A stretch of 64,000 nt of DNA from Chthonomonadales bacterium (GTDB lineage Bacteria; Armatimonadota; Chthonomonadetes; Chthonomonadales; CAJBBX01): NCBI GenBank assembly GCA_020849275.1, contig JADLGO010000065.1, positions 1-64,000 of the forward strand. The letters run 5' to 3'. A program made the translations under genes and the position numbers. Under the pieces are notes generated by a model, which worked only from the letters and a program-made list of their open reading frames with translations, did no database searches and was not told the origin of the DNA. Of the stretch, positions 37,284 to 47,824 are shown in pieces. How positions within the stretch are numbered: position 1 is the stretch's first letter; every line of letters begins with the position of its first letter.

Positions 37284-38927
37284 TCAGTTGTAGAGCACCG
37301 GGTCCTTCCTCCAGTCCCGGTCACGGTCGAACCCGTACTGCGTTACGCGTGGCCGGCGCTCGCGCAGTCGCACTGACTCGATGCCCAGGTAGTAGCCGGT
37401 CGACCGGGCGTTCCGGCCAACGCACTCCAGGCGGATCGTGTACTTCCCCGGATCCGGCCAGAAGTCGAGCAGATGGGCCTCGTACTGCGACGTATCAGCA
37501 CTGTAGAGGTCGATGGGGCCCCCGAGCTTGACTCCGTTGAGGTACGCCTGGAAGGTGCCGAAGTCGTAGGAGCGCGTCAGGTTGAGCAGCAGGCGGAGCG
37601 GCTCCTTCCTGGTTACCTCGATGGGCACCTCCAGCCAGGCGGCCTCCTGGCCCTCGGGCTGGTAGAGAAGCTGCGGCCCCTCGAAGAAGCCAAGCTGCTG
37701 GGGGCGCGCCTCGCCGGCGCCGTGGTGCGCCGCGTCCGCGAAATCACGCGCGTACGACACCACGCGCTCCAGTCCGGGCAGACGCCGCTCCGTGCCCGAG
37801 GGTGCGCGCGCCGTGAAGGTGGGCTCGCCCGTCTGGTACCAGAACGCGACGCTGCTGTAGTCGTCCTCGCGCTCGTTCCAGCTCATGCTCTTGTGATCGG
37901 GGTTCTCGTCGGGCGAGATCCATCCCCAGTGCTCGAACGTGACGCGGATGCCCTTCTGGAAGACGATCGGGTCGGCGATGTGCCAGCGGTAGGCGCTCGT
38001 ATGGCCACCGACGATGCCCCACTGGTCGAAGTAGGGAACGCCGAAGTAGGGAGTGCTGGTCCTCTTGAGGCCCCACGCGCTAAGGAAGTAGTCCTCCGTG
38101 CCGGTACCCCAGATCGATGGCTTCACTTCGCCGTCAATGGCGATCTTCTCGTCGCCCTCGCCGAACCAGCTCGGGCTGCGCGTGCGGACGGCCATCACCG
38201 TGCCGACGTAGTGCCCCTTTCCGGCCGTCTCGAGCACCACATAGTCCTTGCCGCCCTCGACCGGGTACTCCTGGCGATACTGCGCATGGAAGTAGGGCGT
38301 GTCGCGCGGCAGGCGGTCCTTCTTCACCCAATCGATGTTGTAGTAGAGCAGGTTGATCGGCTTGTCGCCCTGGTTGACGATCTCGACGCGCGCCGACTTG
38401 CGAAACGGCATCCGCCAGAAGCAGTTGTAGGAGTCCGCGTCCTCCACGATCACCGGCAGGCTGATCACCTCGCTGCGCTTGCCGAAGCAGTTGGCGAAGA
38501 AGTCGCCGACGGGCGCCTCCACGCCAGGGCGCGAGCGGCCGTCCCAGTAGATGCGCAGGAGCATGTCCTGGTGCGTCGCGGACCCGTTGCCGGCCCAGCC
38601 CTGCGGCTCCGAACCGAGGAACGTGAACCACATGTGCGTGATAACGCCAGGGCCCTTTGCGTCCATGAGCACGTGCGTCTCGCCCGGACGTACCTGGAAG
38701 TTGTCGAAGTTGCTCTTCTCGGCGCGGCTACCCAGAGGGTCGGCCGCGCGGCTGTAGCGACCGTCGGGGCCTTCGCGGAAGGTACTCGTTTCGCGGTGGC
38801 TCCGGCCGTCGTGCGGCCGCGCGAGGCCGCTCAGCAGGTCGTCGGCCCGGCAGGCCGGCACGGGCGTTCCGCCCCCGGCCACGGTCAGCAAGGCGAGCGC
38901 GGTCGCCCGCGCGGCACGGATGACCAT
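37284..38927 (-). CDS. Secreted glycoside hydrolase family 172 (DUF2961) protein
   Basis: A 547-residue protein with an N-terminal export signal (MVIRAARATALALLTVAGGG, then ACRADD). The body matches DUF2961, now GH172, whose characterised members cleave or form fructofuranosidic or arabinofuranosidic bonds. Typical segments are KGPGVITHMWFTFLG, LLRIYWDGRSRPGVEAPVGD, FFANCFGK, IWGTGTEDYFLSAWG and GVPYFDQWGIVGGHTSAYRW. The last ~130 residues form an extra beta-rich part (YDFGTFQAYLNGVKLGG). ATG 38927 was chosen for its signal peptide. The gene is divergent from the S9 peptidase gene. Confidence 0.9.
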   Translation of the reverse strand: MVIRAARATALALLTVAGGGTPVPACRADDLLSGLARPHDGRSHRETSTFREGPDGRYSRAADPLGSRAEKSNFDNFQVRPGETHVLMDAKGPGVITHMWFTFLGSEPQGWAGNGSATHQDMLLRIYWDGRSRPGVEAPVGDFFANCFGKRSEVISLPVIVEDADSYNCFWRMPFRKSARVEIVNQGDKPINLLYYNIDWVKKDRLPRDTPYFHAQYRQEYPVEGGKDYVVLETAGKGHYVGTVMAVRTRSPSWFGEGDEKIAIDGEVKPSIWGTGTEDYFLSAWGLKRTSTPYFGVPYFDQWGIVGGHTSAYRWHIADPIVFQKGIRVTFEHWGWISPDENPDHKSMSWNEREDDYSSVAFWYQTGEPTFTARAPSGTERRLPGLERVVSYARDFADAAHHGAGEARPQQLGFFEGPQLLYQPEGQEAAWLEVPIEVTRKEPLRLLLNLTRSYDFGTFQAYLNGVKLGGPIDLYSADTSQYEAHLLDFWPDPGKYTIRLECVGRNARSTGYYLGIESVRLRERRPRVTQYGFDRDRDWRKDPVLYN

Positions 38928-39144
38928 CACTGTCACGCTCCATTCGAGGGAGGGATGCCGGCGCGCCGCCGCGCCGACGGCGCCGTGCGGCGCCGCTCCC
39001 TCATTCGCGAGCGGCGACCCGGCTGCCTGCCGAACGCGGCCGCTTCGGTTCGGCCGACGTCGCGCAGGAGAGGCGCCCTTCCAGCGGCGAACAGGCGACT
39101 GTCGGCCGCGAGCGCCGCCCGAACGCCACGCCAGGAGCCGTCCC

Positions 39145-41739
39145 TTGCACCGTTCCCACGCCCTCCGCCCGCTGCCGCTCATCCTCACCCTCGCCGCTGC
39201 GTCTTCCTCCGCGCTGTCTCAGGGCACCGCCGATGACTACCGGCGGGCCGCGGCGCTACCCGCCCTGACGCGCGACAAGGTGTACCGCGCGCGCGTGCGC
39301 CCGCACTGGTTGGCGGGAGGCAGCCGGTTTTGGTACCGTAACGACCTGGCAGGGGGGCGCCGCGAGTACGTGGTCGTAGACGCCGACCGGGGCGTTCGTC
39401 GGCCCGCATTCGACCATGCGCGCCTCGCGGCGTCCCTGGCGGAGGTCACGGGCGAGGCGGTCGACGCCGCGCGCCTGCCGGTTGAGGCCATCGACCTCGG
39501 GGCCGATGGTCGCGCCCTGACGGTTCGAACGCCGGGGGCGGTGTGGGCATGCAACCCTGCGACGTACGCGCTCCAGCGTCTGCCGGCCGGGGCGTTGCCG
39601 AAGCAGGGGCTTCGAAGCGAGGGAACGCCCAGGCCGTCCTCGCGGACCGGGGTCGAGACGAGCATCACCTTCGTCAATCGCACGCCGCGCGAGGCGCTGG
39701 TCCTCTGGATCGACTCCGAGGGCGCCAGGCGGCCGTACGGCCGCCTGGCGCCCGGCGAGCGACGCGATCAGCACACGTTCGCGGGCCATGTCTGGTTGGT
39801 CACGGACCCGGACGGCGTGGCTCTGGGCGTTTTCGAGGCCACCGATGAGCCGGGCAACGCGATCGTCAGCGGTCCCATGCCGCCGCCCGCGCCTCGGCTA
39901 GAGCATCGAGCGGGCGACGGCGCCACCTCGCCTGACGGCACCTGGGTGGCGTTCGTCCGCGAGCACGATGTCTGGCTCCGGCCCGCCGCGGGGGGCGAAG
40001 CCCTCGCGCTCACCTCAGGCGGCTCGGCCGCCGACGGCTACCGGGGGGCACTCTGGTGGTCGCCGGATTCGCGCCGCCTGGTGGCGATCCGAACGAAGGC
40101 CGGCCAGGAGCACAAGGTCTACATCGTCGAATCGTCTCCGCCAGACCAGGTGCAGCCGAGGCTCCACGACTACGACTACCGGAAGCCCGGCGATGTCATT
40201 CCGCTCGATCGGCCGCATCTGTTCGACGTACGGGCGCGGCGCGAGGTGCCGGTGGATGACGCGCTGTTTCCGAACCCTTGGGCGATCTCCGACGTGCGCT
40301 GGGACCCGGACTCGCGGCGATTCACGTTCGTCTACAACCAGCGCGGGCATCAGGTGGTGCGCCTTGTCGCGGTCGATGCCGCGACCGGCGCCGCGAGCGC
40401 AGTCGTCGACGAGCGCAGCCGCACGTTCGTCGACTACGCTGGGAAGCTCTTCCTGCACCGTCTGGACGCGACGGGTGAGCTGCTCTGGATGTCCGAGCGC
40501 GACGGCTGGAACCACCTCTACCTCTACGACGCTCGATCCGGGGCCGTGAAGGAGCAGGTGACGCGCGGACCGTGGGTGGTGCGCGGCGTTGACCGCGTGG
40601 ACGAGGTGACGCGCCAGGTGTGGTTCCGGGCAGGCGGCCTCGTGCCCGGTGAGGACCCCTACCACGTGCACTACTGTCGCGTCAACCTCGACGGCACCGG
40701 GCTCGTCGACCTCACTCCGACCAACGGCACCCACACCGTGTCGTACTCGCCGGATGGCCGCTTCCTGATCGACACGCGGTCGCGGGTCGATCTGCCGCCG
40801 GTCACCGAGCTTCGCCGCACGGCGGACGGCGCGCTGGTCCGCGTCCTGGAGCGCGCCGACTCGAGCGCGCTTCTGGCCACCGGTTGGCGCCCGCCGGAGC
40901 GCTTTGCTGCCGTGGGCCGCGACGGGCAGACCCCGATCTTTGGCATCATCGTGCGCCCGACACGCTTCGACCCGTCCCTGCGCTACCCCGTCGTCGAGTG
41001 CATCTACGCCGGCCCGCAAGGTTCGTACGTGCCGAAGGCATGGTCGGAGTACCTGGGAGTACAGGAGGTCGCCGAGCTCGGTTTCGTCGTCGTGCAGATC
41101 GATGGCATGGGCACGTCGAACCGCTCCAAGGCGTTCCACGACGTGTGCTGGAAGAACCTCGGCGACGCCGGGCTGCCGGACCGGATCGCGTGGATGCGCG
41201 CCGCCGCGCGCTCCCGGCCCTGGATGGACCTGAGCCGGGTCGGCATCTACGGCGGGTCGGCTGGCGGCCAGAACGCGCTCCGCGCTCTCCTGGCCTACCC
41301 CGACTTCTACAAGGTCGGCGTGGCCGACTGCGGCTGCCATGACAACCGCATGGACAAGATCTGGTGGAACGAGCTGTGGATGGGCTGGCCCGTCGGCCCC
41401 GAGTACGCCGCGCAGTCCAACGTGACGAACGCCGGCAAGTTGCGAGGCAAACTGCTGCTCGTGGTTGGCGAGATGGACACCAACGTGGACCCCGCCTCCA
41501 CGATGCAGGTGGTCAACGCGCTCGTGAAGGCGGACAAGGACTTCGACCTGCTCGTGATGCCCGGCGTCGGCCACGGGAGTGCCGAAACGCCGTACGGCCG
41601 GCGGCGCCGGCAGGACTTCCTCGTGCGCCACCTGCTTGGAGTGGAGCCTCGCCGTCGCTTGCCCGCGCCACTTACCCCGTCAACTCCTCGCAAAAGCGCC
41701 AGTCGCCCCGGAAGTCGCGTTCCAGCGGCCGGTCGGTGA
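39145..41739 (+). CDS. Exported S9 family peptidase (dipeptidyl peptidase IV-like)
   Basis: An 864-residue prolyl-oligopeptidase family protein. A signal-like N-terminus ([20 protein letters not shown]) is followed by an N-terminal beta-propeller region (DPP4-type, including [20 protein letters not shown]) and an alpha/beta hydrolase domain. The catalytic Ser is in [17 protein letters not shown], the Asp in [13 protein letters not shown] and the His in [13 protein letters not shown]. It releases dipeptides or cleaves after Pro. The start is placed at TTG 39145 (AGGAG 7 nt upstream), giving a good signal peptide; longer in-frame starts are Arg/Pro-rich and unlikely. Its 3' end overlaps the convergent DUF885 gene by 68 bp. 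Confidence 0.9.
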   Translation: MHRSHALRPLPLILTLAAASSSALSQGTADDYRRAAALPALTRDKVYRARVRPHWLAGGSRFWYRNDLAGGRREYVVVDADRGVRRPAFDHARLAASLAEVTGEAVDAARLPVEAIDLGADGRALTVRTPGAVWACNPATYALQRLPAGALPKQGLRSEGTPRPSSRTGVETSITFVNRTPREALVLWIDSEGARRPYGRLAPGERRDQHTFAGHVWLVTDPDGVALGVFEATDEPGNAIVSGPMPPPAPRLEHRAGDGATSPDGTWVAFVREHDVWLRPAAGGEALALTSGGSAADGYRGALWWSPDSRRLVAIRTKAGQEHKVYIVESSPPDQVQPRLHDYDYRKPGDVIPLDRPHLFDVRARREVPVDDALFPNPWAISDVRWDPDSRRFTFVYNQRGHQVVRLVAVDAATGAASAVVDERSRTFVDYAGKLFLHRLDATGELLWMSERDGWNHLYLYDARSGAVKEQVTRGPWVVRGVDRVDEVTRQVWFRAGGLVPGEDPYHVHYCRVNLDGTGLVDLTPTNGTHTVSYSPDGRFLIDTRSRVDLPPVTELRRTADGALVRVLERADSSALLATGWRPPERFAAVGRDGQTPIFGIIVRPTRFDPSLRYPVVECIYAGPQGSYVPKAWSEYLGVQEVAELGFVVVQIDGMGTSNRSKAFHDVCWKNLGDAGLPDRIAWMRAAARSRPWMDLSRVGIYGGSAGGQNALRALLAYPDFYKVGVADCGCHDNRMDKIWWNELWMGWPVGPEYAAQSNVTNAGKLRGKLLLVVGEMDTNVDPASTMQVVNALVKADKDFDLLVMPGVGHGSAETPYGRRRRQDFLVRHLLGVEPRRRLPAPLTPSTPRKSASRPGSRVPAAGR

Positions 41740-43372
41740 GGAGCGCGCGGACGAGCGCGACCGGCATGCAGTTGGTCCGCAGGAAGGCATCGTGGAACCT
41801 GCGCGGCGTCCACTTGCCGGGGCCCACGAGCTCCCGATACAGCGCGTGCACCTGGAGACCGCCCACCAGGTAGGCGCACTGGTAGAGCGGGTCGTAGTCG
41901 CCGGCAAACGAACGCCGCACCTCCGCCACGGCGTTTGCGCGCTCGTGGCCGACGTCCTCCTCCAGCATGGCCACGCACTCGCCCGGCGTCATGCGGCCGA
42001 GGTGGAAGGCGAGGGAGAACCAGACGCGAGCGCAGCGGTGCATTCGCCAGAACAGCATTCCCACCCGGTCCTCCGGCGTCTCGCCGAACCCGAGCTCCCA
42101 GAGCAGCATCTCCCAGTGCAAGGTCCAACCCTCCGTCCAGAATGGAGTGGAGAAGACCCGCCGATAGGGGCGGTGGCGCGCCTGGGCGAACATCTGGAGG
42201 TGGTGGCCCGGGATCAGCTCGTGCTGAACCGTGGCCCGCGCGAAGTGCCGGTTGTTGCCGCGCAGGCTCATCCGCTTCTGCTCATGCTCCATGTTGGATG
42301 TCGGATACGAGACAAGGATCGTCTCGCCGCCAAGGAAGAACGGCGTGACCCTCTGCTGCTCGGGAGTCATCATCGCCATGCGCCAGCAGTCGCGCGCCAG
42401 GGCAGGCACGGTGACCAGATCGTGCTCCTCTACCCAGGCGATCGCCTCACGCGCGAGCGCGCGCACTAGGTTCGGTTGCTCTCCAGGCGGCACGTGCCGT
42501 CCCTTGACCTCCTCGACGGCCCGGCGCCAGTCGTCGCCGTACCCCATCTCGCGCGACGCCCGACGCATTTCGTCGATGCACCATGCGTACTCGCGTTGCG
42601 CGATCTCGACGAGCTCCTCGGGCGAGTAGGGGATGTAGGCGTGCGCCAGTTCCTCCCGTAGCGCCTCGCTGCCGATGGGGTCGCCGACGATCGCGTCGGC
42701 TTCCTCGGCGCCGGCCAGTCGCTTGCGTAGGAAGTCGGCGTACTCACCAAGGCACCTCTTTAGCACGGCGTACGGCTCCTCGACCCACCACGTGAAGGCG
42801 GGGTCGTAGCCGGCTCGGAACGCGTACCAGCACTCCAGCGAATCGGCGATCGCGGCGAGCGTGGCAGCCGCGCGGTACGCGACCGTGGGACGCGGGAGGT
42901 CGGCCGGCCGCGAGCCATCGAGGGCATCCTCGGCCTCGCTCTGCGCTCGCCTCGCGGCCTCGGCGGCGCGGTGGAGGGTCTCGGCGGCGGAATCGGGATC
43001 GATGTTCACCACGGACGGGTTCGCTCCATCCAGCGCCAGCAGAGGCAACGCCCACCCGATCAGCGGCTCAGCCTCCGCAAGCTGGGCGGGCTCGCGCCCC
43101 TGCCGACGGCGCTCCGCGTCGATCAGGTTGCCGAGGGCGAGCCAGTCGGCACGGTCGGCCGGCGAGAAGGTGTCGAACGGCAGCGCGTCCAGGGTCGCGC
43201 GCCACGACATCATCAGGTCATCGAGTTGCTCGCGGCGTAGAGCGGAGTAGGGCATCGAGTAGCGGCGCGCCACGCATGCCTGGTCCTCCGAGAACTGGTT
43301 GACGAGCGCCGGCATGTGGTCTGCCGCGGGGCGATGCGAGTCAACATCCACGTCGTAACGCATGGGCTCCAT
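41672..43372 (-). CDS. DUF885 family protein (putative metallopeptidase)
   Basis: A 566-residue DUF885 protein. The zinc-binding-like motif HELIPGHHLQ (an HEXXH-type helix) is followed by FSTPFWTEGWTLHWEMLLWE, both signatures of the family, which is thought to include carboxypeptidase-like enzymes. No signal peptide is apparent, suggesting a cytoplasmic peptidase. The start is ATG 43372; a second ATG at 43363 has a closer GGAG. Its 3' end overlaps the S9 peptidase gene. Peptidase pairing with S9 suggests a joint peptide-use role (inference). Confidence 0.85.
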   Translation of the reverse strand: MEPMRYDVDVDSHRPAADHMPALVNQFSEDQACVARRYSMPYSALRREQLDDLMMSWRATLDALPFDTFSPADRADWLALGNLIDAERRRQGREPAQLAEAEPLIGWALPLLALDGANPSVVNIDPDSAAETLHRAAEAARRAQSEAEDALDGSRPADLPRPTVAYRAAATLAAIADSLECWYAFRAGYDPAFTWWVEEPYAVLKRCLGEYADFLRKRLAGAEEADAIVGDPIGSEALREELAHAYIPYSPEELVEIAQREYAWCIDEMRRASREMGYGDDWRRAVEEVKGRHVPPGEQPNLVRALAREAIAWVEEHDLVTVPALARDCWRMAMMTPEQQRVTPFFLGGETILVSYPTSNMEHEQKRMSLRGNNRHFARATVQHELIPGHHLQMFAQARHRPYRRVFSTPFWTEGWTLHWEMLLWELGFGETPEDRVGMLFWRMHRCARVWFSLAFHLGRMTPGECVAMLEEDVGHERANAVAEVRRSFAGDYDPLYQCAYLVGGLQVHALYRELVGPGKWTPRRFHDAFLRTNCMPVALVRALLTDRPLERDFRGDWRFCEELTG

Positions 43373-43489
43373 CCGTCGCGGTTCGCAATGCGGACGCCGG
43401 CTGGCGACGGCCTGCGCGGGCCGCGCCGAGTAGCACGCCGTCGGGCCGGCCGGCGCGCGCCTCGATCCATCCCGCGGCGCGGCGGGGCT

Positions 43490-44935
43490 TCAGCGATCGG
43501 GGGGCGACCACTCCGGCGTCGGCGGCTCGACGCGGGTAACGGCCGCGTTCGATGCGAGTCCGCCGTGCATGAGGCGCTCGCGCTCGGCCCAGGCCTCGGT
43601 GAGGCCAAGGCGCGCAAGCATCCCCGGCCCGTCCGGAAACGAGTCGCCGGTACGGTCGAGCCACCCGCCGAGGTCCGCGGCGAGCGCGGCGCGCGGCCCG
43701 GCATCCGCGGCGCTCTCGGCCAGGTTCCGAAGCTGGTAGGGGTCCGCAACGTTGTCGTAGAGCAGCCACGGTCGGCGCCCGGGCAACTCCACGTAGGTGT
43801 GTCGCTCCGTGCGCACGCCCCGCCACGTGGGCATGCCCTGAACGGCGGCCTCGTCGCACGCGTGATAGTTGGCGATGAGCACCGAGTGCGGCCGCGCCGC
43901 CGCGCGCTCGCCGCGTACGGCCCGCGAGAGGTCGCTGCCCTCCAGGGAGGGCACGTCCTTCCAGCCCATCAGCCCGGCGAGCGTCGGCAGCAGGTCCACC
44001 GTTCCGACGAGCGTGTCCCGCTGCCCGCCAGCCGGCAGACCGCCTGGCCAGCGGAGGATCGCCGGAACCAGGATCGCCTCTTCGAACGGTGACTGCTTCT
44101 TCATCCACCCGTGTGACCAGAGCATGTCGCCGTGATCCGAGGTGAACACGACCAGCGTGTCGCGCTCGGCATCCAGGTCCCGCAGCCGTGCGATCATGCG
44201 GGCGAGCTGCTCGTCGAGCGCGGTGATGGCGGCGTAGTAGTCGGCGACGGTGCGACGCGCCTCGCGCCGCGCGGCCAGCGGGTTGCGCGAGCCCGGCCGC
44301 GCGTTTGGGCGCAGCGCGATCGCGGCCGGGTCGTACAGGTCGCGGTAGCGCCGGGGCACCTGCTCGTACGGGTCGTGCGGCGGCCCCCATGAGACGGCCA
44401 GGCAGAATGGGTCCACTGTGCGCGCGTGGCGCTCCAGGTAGGCCAGGGCGAGATCCGTCTGCACCTCGGGCTCGTAGCCGTCTGCCGTGTGCAACTCCGG
44501 GGTGTCCTCGAACCAGCGGGGATGGAAGTAGTCGTGCGCGCAATTGTATGCCGCCCAGTACTCGAACCCCAGTCGGCGCGGCCCCGGCGGCGTGAAGCGG
44601 TCGCGAGGCATGCCGTCCAGATGCCACTTGCCGATGTAGCCGGTCCGGTAGCCGTTGGCCCGCGCGATGGTGGCGAGCGTCGGCAGGTCGGTGCGCACCG
44701 GCAGGTCGTTCGAGACGACGCGGCTCGTGGGCGGGAAGGCGCCGGTGAGAAGCGTGGCGCGGTTCGGGCAGCAGACCGGGCAGGTGGCGTAGCAGCGCCG
44801 GAGGCGAACGCCGTCGGCGGCCAGACGATCGATCGTCGGCGTCCGCACGTCGCGGTTGCCGGCGCAGCCCATGTCCTGGCCTCGCATCTGGTCGGCGAAC
44901 ACCAGCAGCAGGTTGGGTGGCCGGCTTCCCGGCAT
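43490..44935 (-). CDS. Sulfatase (type I, formylglycine-dependent)
   Basis: A 481-residue sulfatase of the alkaline-phosphatase superfamily. The N-terminal metal motif PNLLLVFADQMRGQDMG is followed by CYATCPVCCPNRATLLTG, where CCPNR fits the CxPxR site whose Cys becomes formylglycine. Later motifs include TGYIGKWHLDG and VVFTSDHGDMLWSHGWMKK. It hydrolyses sulfate esters, probably on polysaccharides or small molecules; it resembles choline-sulfatase-like enzymes. There is no signal peptide. ATG 44935 follows AGAGG and lies 29 bp after the upstream sulfatase gene, so both are one transcript. Confidence 0.93.
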   Translation of the reverse strand: MPGSRPPNLLLVFADQMRGQDMGCAGNRDVRTPTIDRLAADGVRLRRCYATCPVCCPNRATLLTGAFPPTSRVVSNDLPVRTDLPTLATIARANGYRTGYIGKWHLDGMPRDRFTPPGPRRLGFEYWAAYNCAHDYFHPRWFEDTPELHTADGYEPEVQTDLALAYLERHARTVDPFCLAVSWGPPHDPYEQVPRRYRDLYDPAAIALRPNARPGSRNPLAARREARRTVADYYAAITALDEQLARMIARLRDLDAERDTLVVFTSDHGDMLWSHGWMKKQSPFEEAILVPAILRWPGGLPAGGQRDTLVGTVDLLPTLAGLMGWKDVPSLEGSDLSRAVRGERAAARPHSVLIANYHACDEAAVQGMPTWRGVRTERHTYVELPGRRPWLLYDNVADPYQLRNLAESAADAGPRAALAADLGGWLDRTGDSFPDGPGMLARLGLTEAWAERERLMHGGLASNAAVTRVEPPTPEWSPPDR

Positions 44936-44964
44936 CGTGTTCCTCTCGTCCCCTGGCGCGCGTC

Positions 44965-46395
44965 CTACAGTGCGGGCTGCCAGTTCGGGTTGGGCGCGGG
45001 GATGCGCGCGCACACCGAATCACGCCAGGCCGCCAGACGGGCGCGCATCCTCGCCGCCCGATCCGGCTCGATCGCGGCTCGATCGCGCGTTTCGCCGGGA
45101 TCGTCGCTCAGGTTGTACAGCTCCAGTCGCCCATCCTCGTGGAACTCGATCAGCTTGTGGTCGCCCATGCGGACGGCGGAGGCCGGCGTTCCGCCCTGAT
45201 TGCCGTAGTGTGGGTAGTGCCAGAAGATCGCGTCGCGCTCGAGCCGCCGCGCGCCCAGAAGGAGCGGGACCAGGCTGACGCCGTCCACGTGCTGGTCGGG
45301 GCGCGCCGGGAGGCCCGCCGCCGCGAGCAGGGTCGGGTAGACGTCGGTGCTCACGACCGGCGTGTCGCACACCTCGCCAGGCGAGGCGTGGCCTGGCCAG
45401 CGCACGACGAGCGGTACCCGCGTACCACCCTCGTAGCACCAGCCCTTGCCCTCCGCCAGTGGGAGGTTGCTGGTGGGCGCGCCTTCGGAGGTGGCCAGGC
45501 CGCCGTTATCGGAAGTGAACAGCACCAGCGTGTCGTCGACCAGTCCGCACTCCTCAAGGGTGTCGAGGAGCCGGCCCACGTTGCGGTCCAGATTGTGAAC
45601 CATGGCGGCGTAGGCCGGGTCCGATTGCACGATGCGGCGCGTCACGCGAAGGTGGCGCTTGTGCTCGCACGGGAACGGCTCGCCGGCTCGCACCGCCGCG
45701 ATGCCGTCGAGGCCGAGGTCGGCGGCTCGGGCACGGAAGCGTTCGACGAGAGCGGGTGCGGCCTCGATGGGCGTGTGCACGGCGTAGTGCCAGAGGTTCA
45801 GGAAGAAGGGACGGTCGCCGGCCCCGCGGACCCGCGCGATCGCCTCGTCGGTCAGGCGGTCCGTGAGCTCCTGACCTGGCGGCCCGTTCGGCAGCCCAGG
45901 GATGCCCCACGGGCTGAAGTAGCCGTTGTGCGGGTGACCCCACGCGCAGCCCGCCACGTTGACGTCGAAACCGTGCCGCTCGGGTCCGTAGGAGGCGTCG
46001 CCGAGATGCCACTTGCCCACGTGCCAGGTCGCGTAGCCGCCCTCGCGCAGCGCCGATGCCAGGCTTGTCTCCTCCAGGGCGAGATGGTCGATGTACGGAG
46101 CGTCCAGGAGGCGCCCGCGCGCCTGGCCCCCAATGTAGTTCGTGAGGCCGAGCCGGGCCGGGTACTTGCCGGTCATGATGCTCGCGCGCGTTGGCGAGCA
46201 GACGGGGCAGGCGGCGTAGGCCGCCGTGAAACGCATCCCCTCGGCCGCGAGGCGGTCAAGGCGCGGGGTGAGGTAGAACGGGCTCCCACTGCAGGCCAGG
46301 TCGCGCCAGCCCAGGTCGTCGATCAGGATCAGGACGATGTTGGGCGGGCGCGAGCGCCGCGTGGCGTGATGGGTGAGCGGAATCGGGTGGGTCAT
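44965..46395 (-). CDS. Sulfatase (arylsulfatase-like, formylglycine-dependent)
   Basis: A 476-residue sulfatase. NIVLILIDDLGWRDLACSGS supplies the paired Asp metal ligands, and CPVCSPTRASIMTGKYPARL contains the canonical CSPTR active site. GGYATWHVGKWHLG and LVLFTSDNGGLA are further family motifs. It is closer to arylsulfatase A-type enzymes than its neighbour. ATG 46395 was chosen because the catalytic domain begins about 18 residues later; no export signal is visible. It is first in a two-gene sulfatase operon and divergent from the GH57 gene. Confidence 0.93.
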   Translation of the reverse strand: MTHPIPLTHHATRRSRPPNIVLILIDDLGWRDLACSGSPFYLTPRLDRLAAEGMRFTAAYAACPVCSPTRASIMTGKYPARLGLTNYIGGQARGRLLDAPYIDHLALEETSLASALREGGYATWHVGKWHLGDASYGPERHGFDVNVAGCAWGHPHNGYFSPWGIPGLPNGPPGQELTDRLTDEAIARVRGAGDRPFFLNLWHYAVHTPIEAAPALVERFRARAADLGLDGIAAVRAGEPFPCEHKRHLRVTRRIVQSDPAYAAMVHNLDRNVGRLLDTLEECGLVDDTLVLFTSDNGGLATSEGAPTSNLPLAEGKGWCYEGGTRVPLVVRWPGHASPGEVCDTPVVSTDVYPTLLAAAGLPARPDQHVDGVSLVPLLLGARRLERDAIFWHYPHYGNQGGTPASAVRMGDHKLIEFHEDGRLELYNLSDDPGETRDRAAIEPDRAARMRARLAAWRDSVCARIPAPNPNWQPAL

Positions 46396-46580
46396 GGGCG
46401 TGCTGCTGGCTGACGGGATCGGCAACCGTCGGCGCTGGGTAGTTCGACGCGCGGGCCGGCCGCTCCTTGTGTGGGTGTTGCGGCGGCCGCCGCCGGGAGG
46501 AGACGCCGGGCGCCGCGCCAAACCTAGGCGCGGATGCACGCCCCCCGATTCGGTGCGGCTGAGGCCGACTGGAGAACGCG

Positions 46581-47813
46581 ATGACGCTGATCACCCTCTA
46601 CTTCTTCGCCCATCAGCCCGACCGCCTGCTCCCGTACGACCGCCGCCGCTCATTCGGACGCACGGCGCGCGACCTGCACCAGCACTACTTCGACGATGAA
46701 CTCAACGAGCAGGTCTTCCGCAAGGTGGCCGGCAAGTGCTACTACCCGGCCACACGGCTCATCCTCGAACTCGTCGAACGTCACCGCGACAGCGATAAGC
46801 CCTTCCGCGTGGCGTACGGCCTGTCGGGCACGTTGCTCGACCAGATCGAGCGGTACGACACGGGCCTGTTGGACCTTTTCCGCCGCCTCTCGGACACCGG
46901 GCTCGTCGAGTTCACCGGCGAGGTGTACTACCACTCGCTCGCCGGGCTGTTTGACGCCGAGCGACGGGAGTTCCAGGAGGAGGCGCGCATGCACGCCGAC
47001 CGCCTTGAGTCGCTGTTTGGCCGGCGGCCAGCGGTGTTTCGGAACACGGAGTGCATGTTCAACAACGGCATCGCGGCGACGGTGCAGGCGATGGGTTACG
47101 AGGGGATCATCACCGAGGGCGTGGACTGGCTTCTCGCCGGTTGGCGCTCGCCCGATTTCGTGTATCGAGCGACGTGCGGCCTGCCCGTGCTCATGCGCAA
47201 TTACCAACTCTCCGACGACCTGGGCTATCGGTTCAGCAACCGTGACTGGGAGGGGTGGCCGTTGCGCGCGGAGACCTTCGCCGGCTGGCTGGCTGGCAAC
47301 ACCGACATGAACGTGGTGCTCGCACTCGACTACGAGGCGCTCGGCGAGCACATCTGGGCCGACAGCGGCATCTTCGAGTTTCTGCGGCACCTGCCGGACG
47401 AGGTCATGCGCTATCCCCAGCTTGCCTTCACAACGCCCACCGAGGCTGTCCGAACGCTGCCGACCGTCGGGGAGGTGAGCGTGGACGACTACGCCACGAT
47501 CTCGTGGGCCGACCAGGAGCGCGACACCTCGGCCTGGCTGGGCAACGAGATGCAGCGCTACTGCCATGAGGAGCTCAAGCGGATGGAGGGCATCGTCAAG
47601 CGCGCCAGAGATGCCGCCCTGCTGGACTGCTGGCGCCGCATGCTAACGAGCGATCACCTGTACTACCTGGCGACCAAGTCGTTCAGCGACCAGGATGTAC
47701 ACAAGTACTTCAGCGCGTACGGCAGCGTGGTGGAGGGCTTCGTGCGGCTACACACGGCCGCCATCGACCTCTGGCACCGCGCGGAGAAGCTCGCGGGCGA
47801 AGAGACGGGGTAG
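46581..47813 (+). CDS. Glycoside hydrolase family 57 protein (alpha-glucan-active)
   Basis: A 410-residue GH57-type protein. Motifs in order: LYFFAHQPDRL (the family's HQP/HxH opening), PFRVAYGLSGTLLDQIERY, FTGEVYYHSLAGLF, FRNTECMFNNGIA with the expected nucleophile Glu, and LALDYEALGEH with the acid/base Asp. GH57 includes alpha-amylases and 4-alpha-glucanotransferases; members like this are usually cytoplasmic and act on alpha-glucans such as glycogen. ATG 46581 follows GGAGAACGCG. The length is typical for the shorter GH57 subgroup. Confidence 0.88.
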   Translation: MTLITLYFFAHQPDRLLPYDRRRSFGRTARDLHQHYFDDELNEQVFRKVAGKCYYPATRLILELVERHRDSDKPFRVAYGLSGTLLDQIERYDTGLLDLFRRLSDTGLVEFTGEVYYHSLAGLFDAERREFQEEARMHADRLESLFGRRPAVFRNTECMFNNGIAATVQAMGYEGIITEGVDWLLAGWRSPDFVYRATCGLPVLMRNYQLSDDLGYRFSNRDWEGWPLRAETFAGWLAGNTDMNVVLALDYEALGEHIWADSGIFEFLRHLPDEVMRYPQLAFTTPTEAVRTLPTVGEVSVDDYATISWADQERDTSAWLGNEMQRYCHEELKRMEGIVKRARDAALLDCWRRMLTSDHLYYLATKSFSDQDVHKYFSAYGSVVEGFVRLHTAAIDLWHRAEKLAGEETG

Positions 47814-47824
47814 AAGGCGGGCCC

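Noticed and set aside
37473-39236. Long open frame (about 590 codons) opposite the GH172 gene
   Set aside because: The GH172 reading carries a signal peptide and family motifs; the opposite frame has neither.
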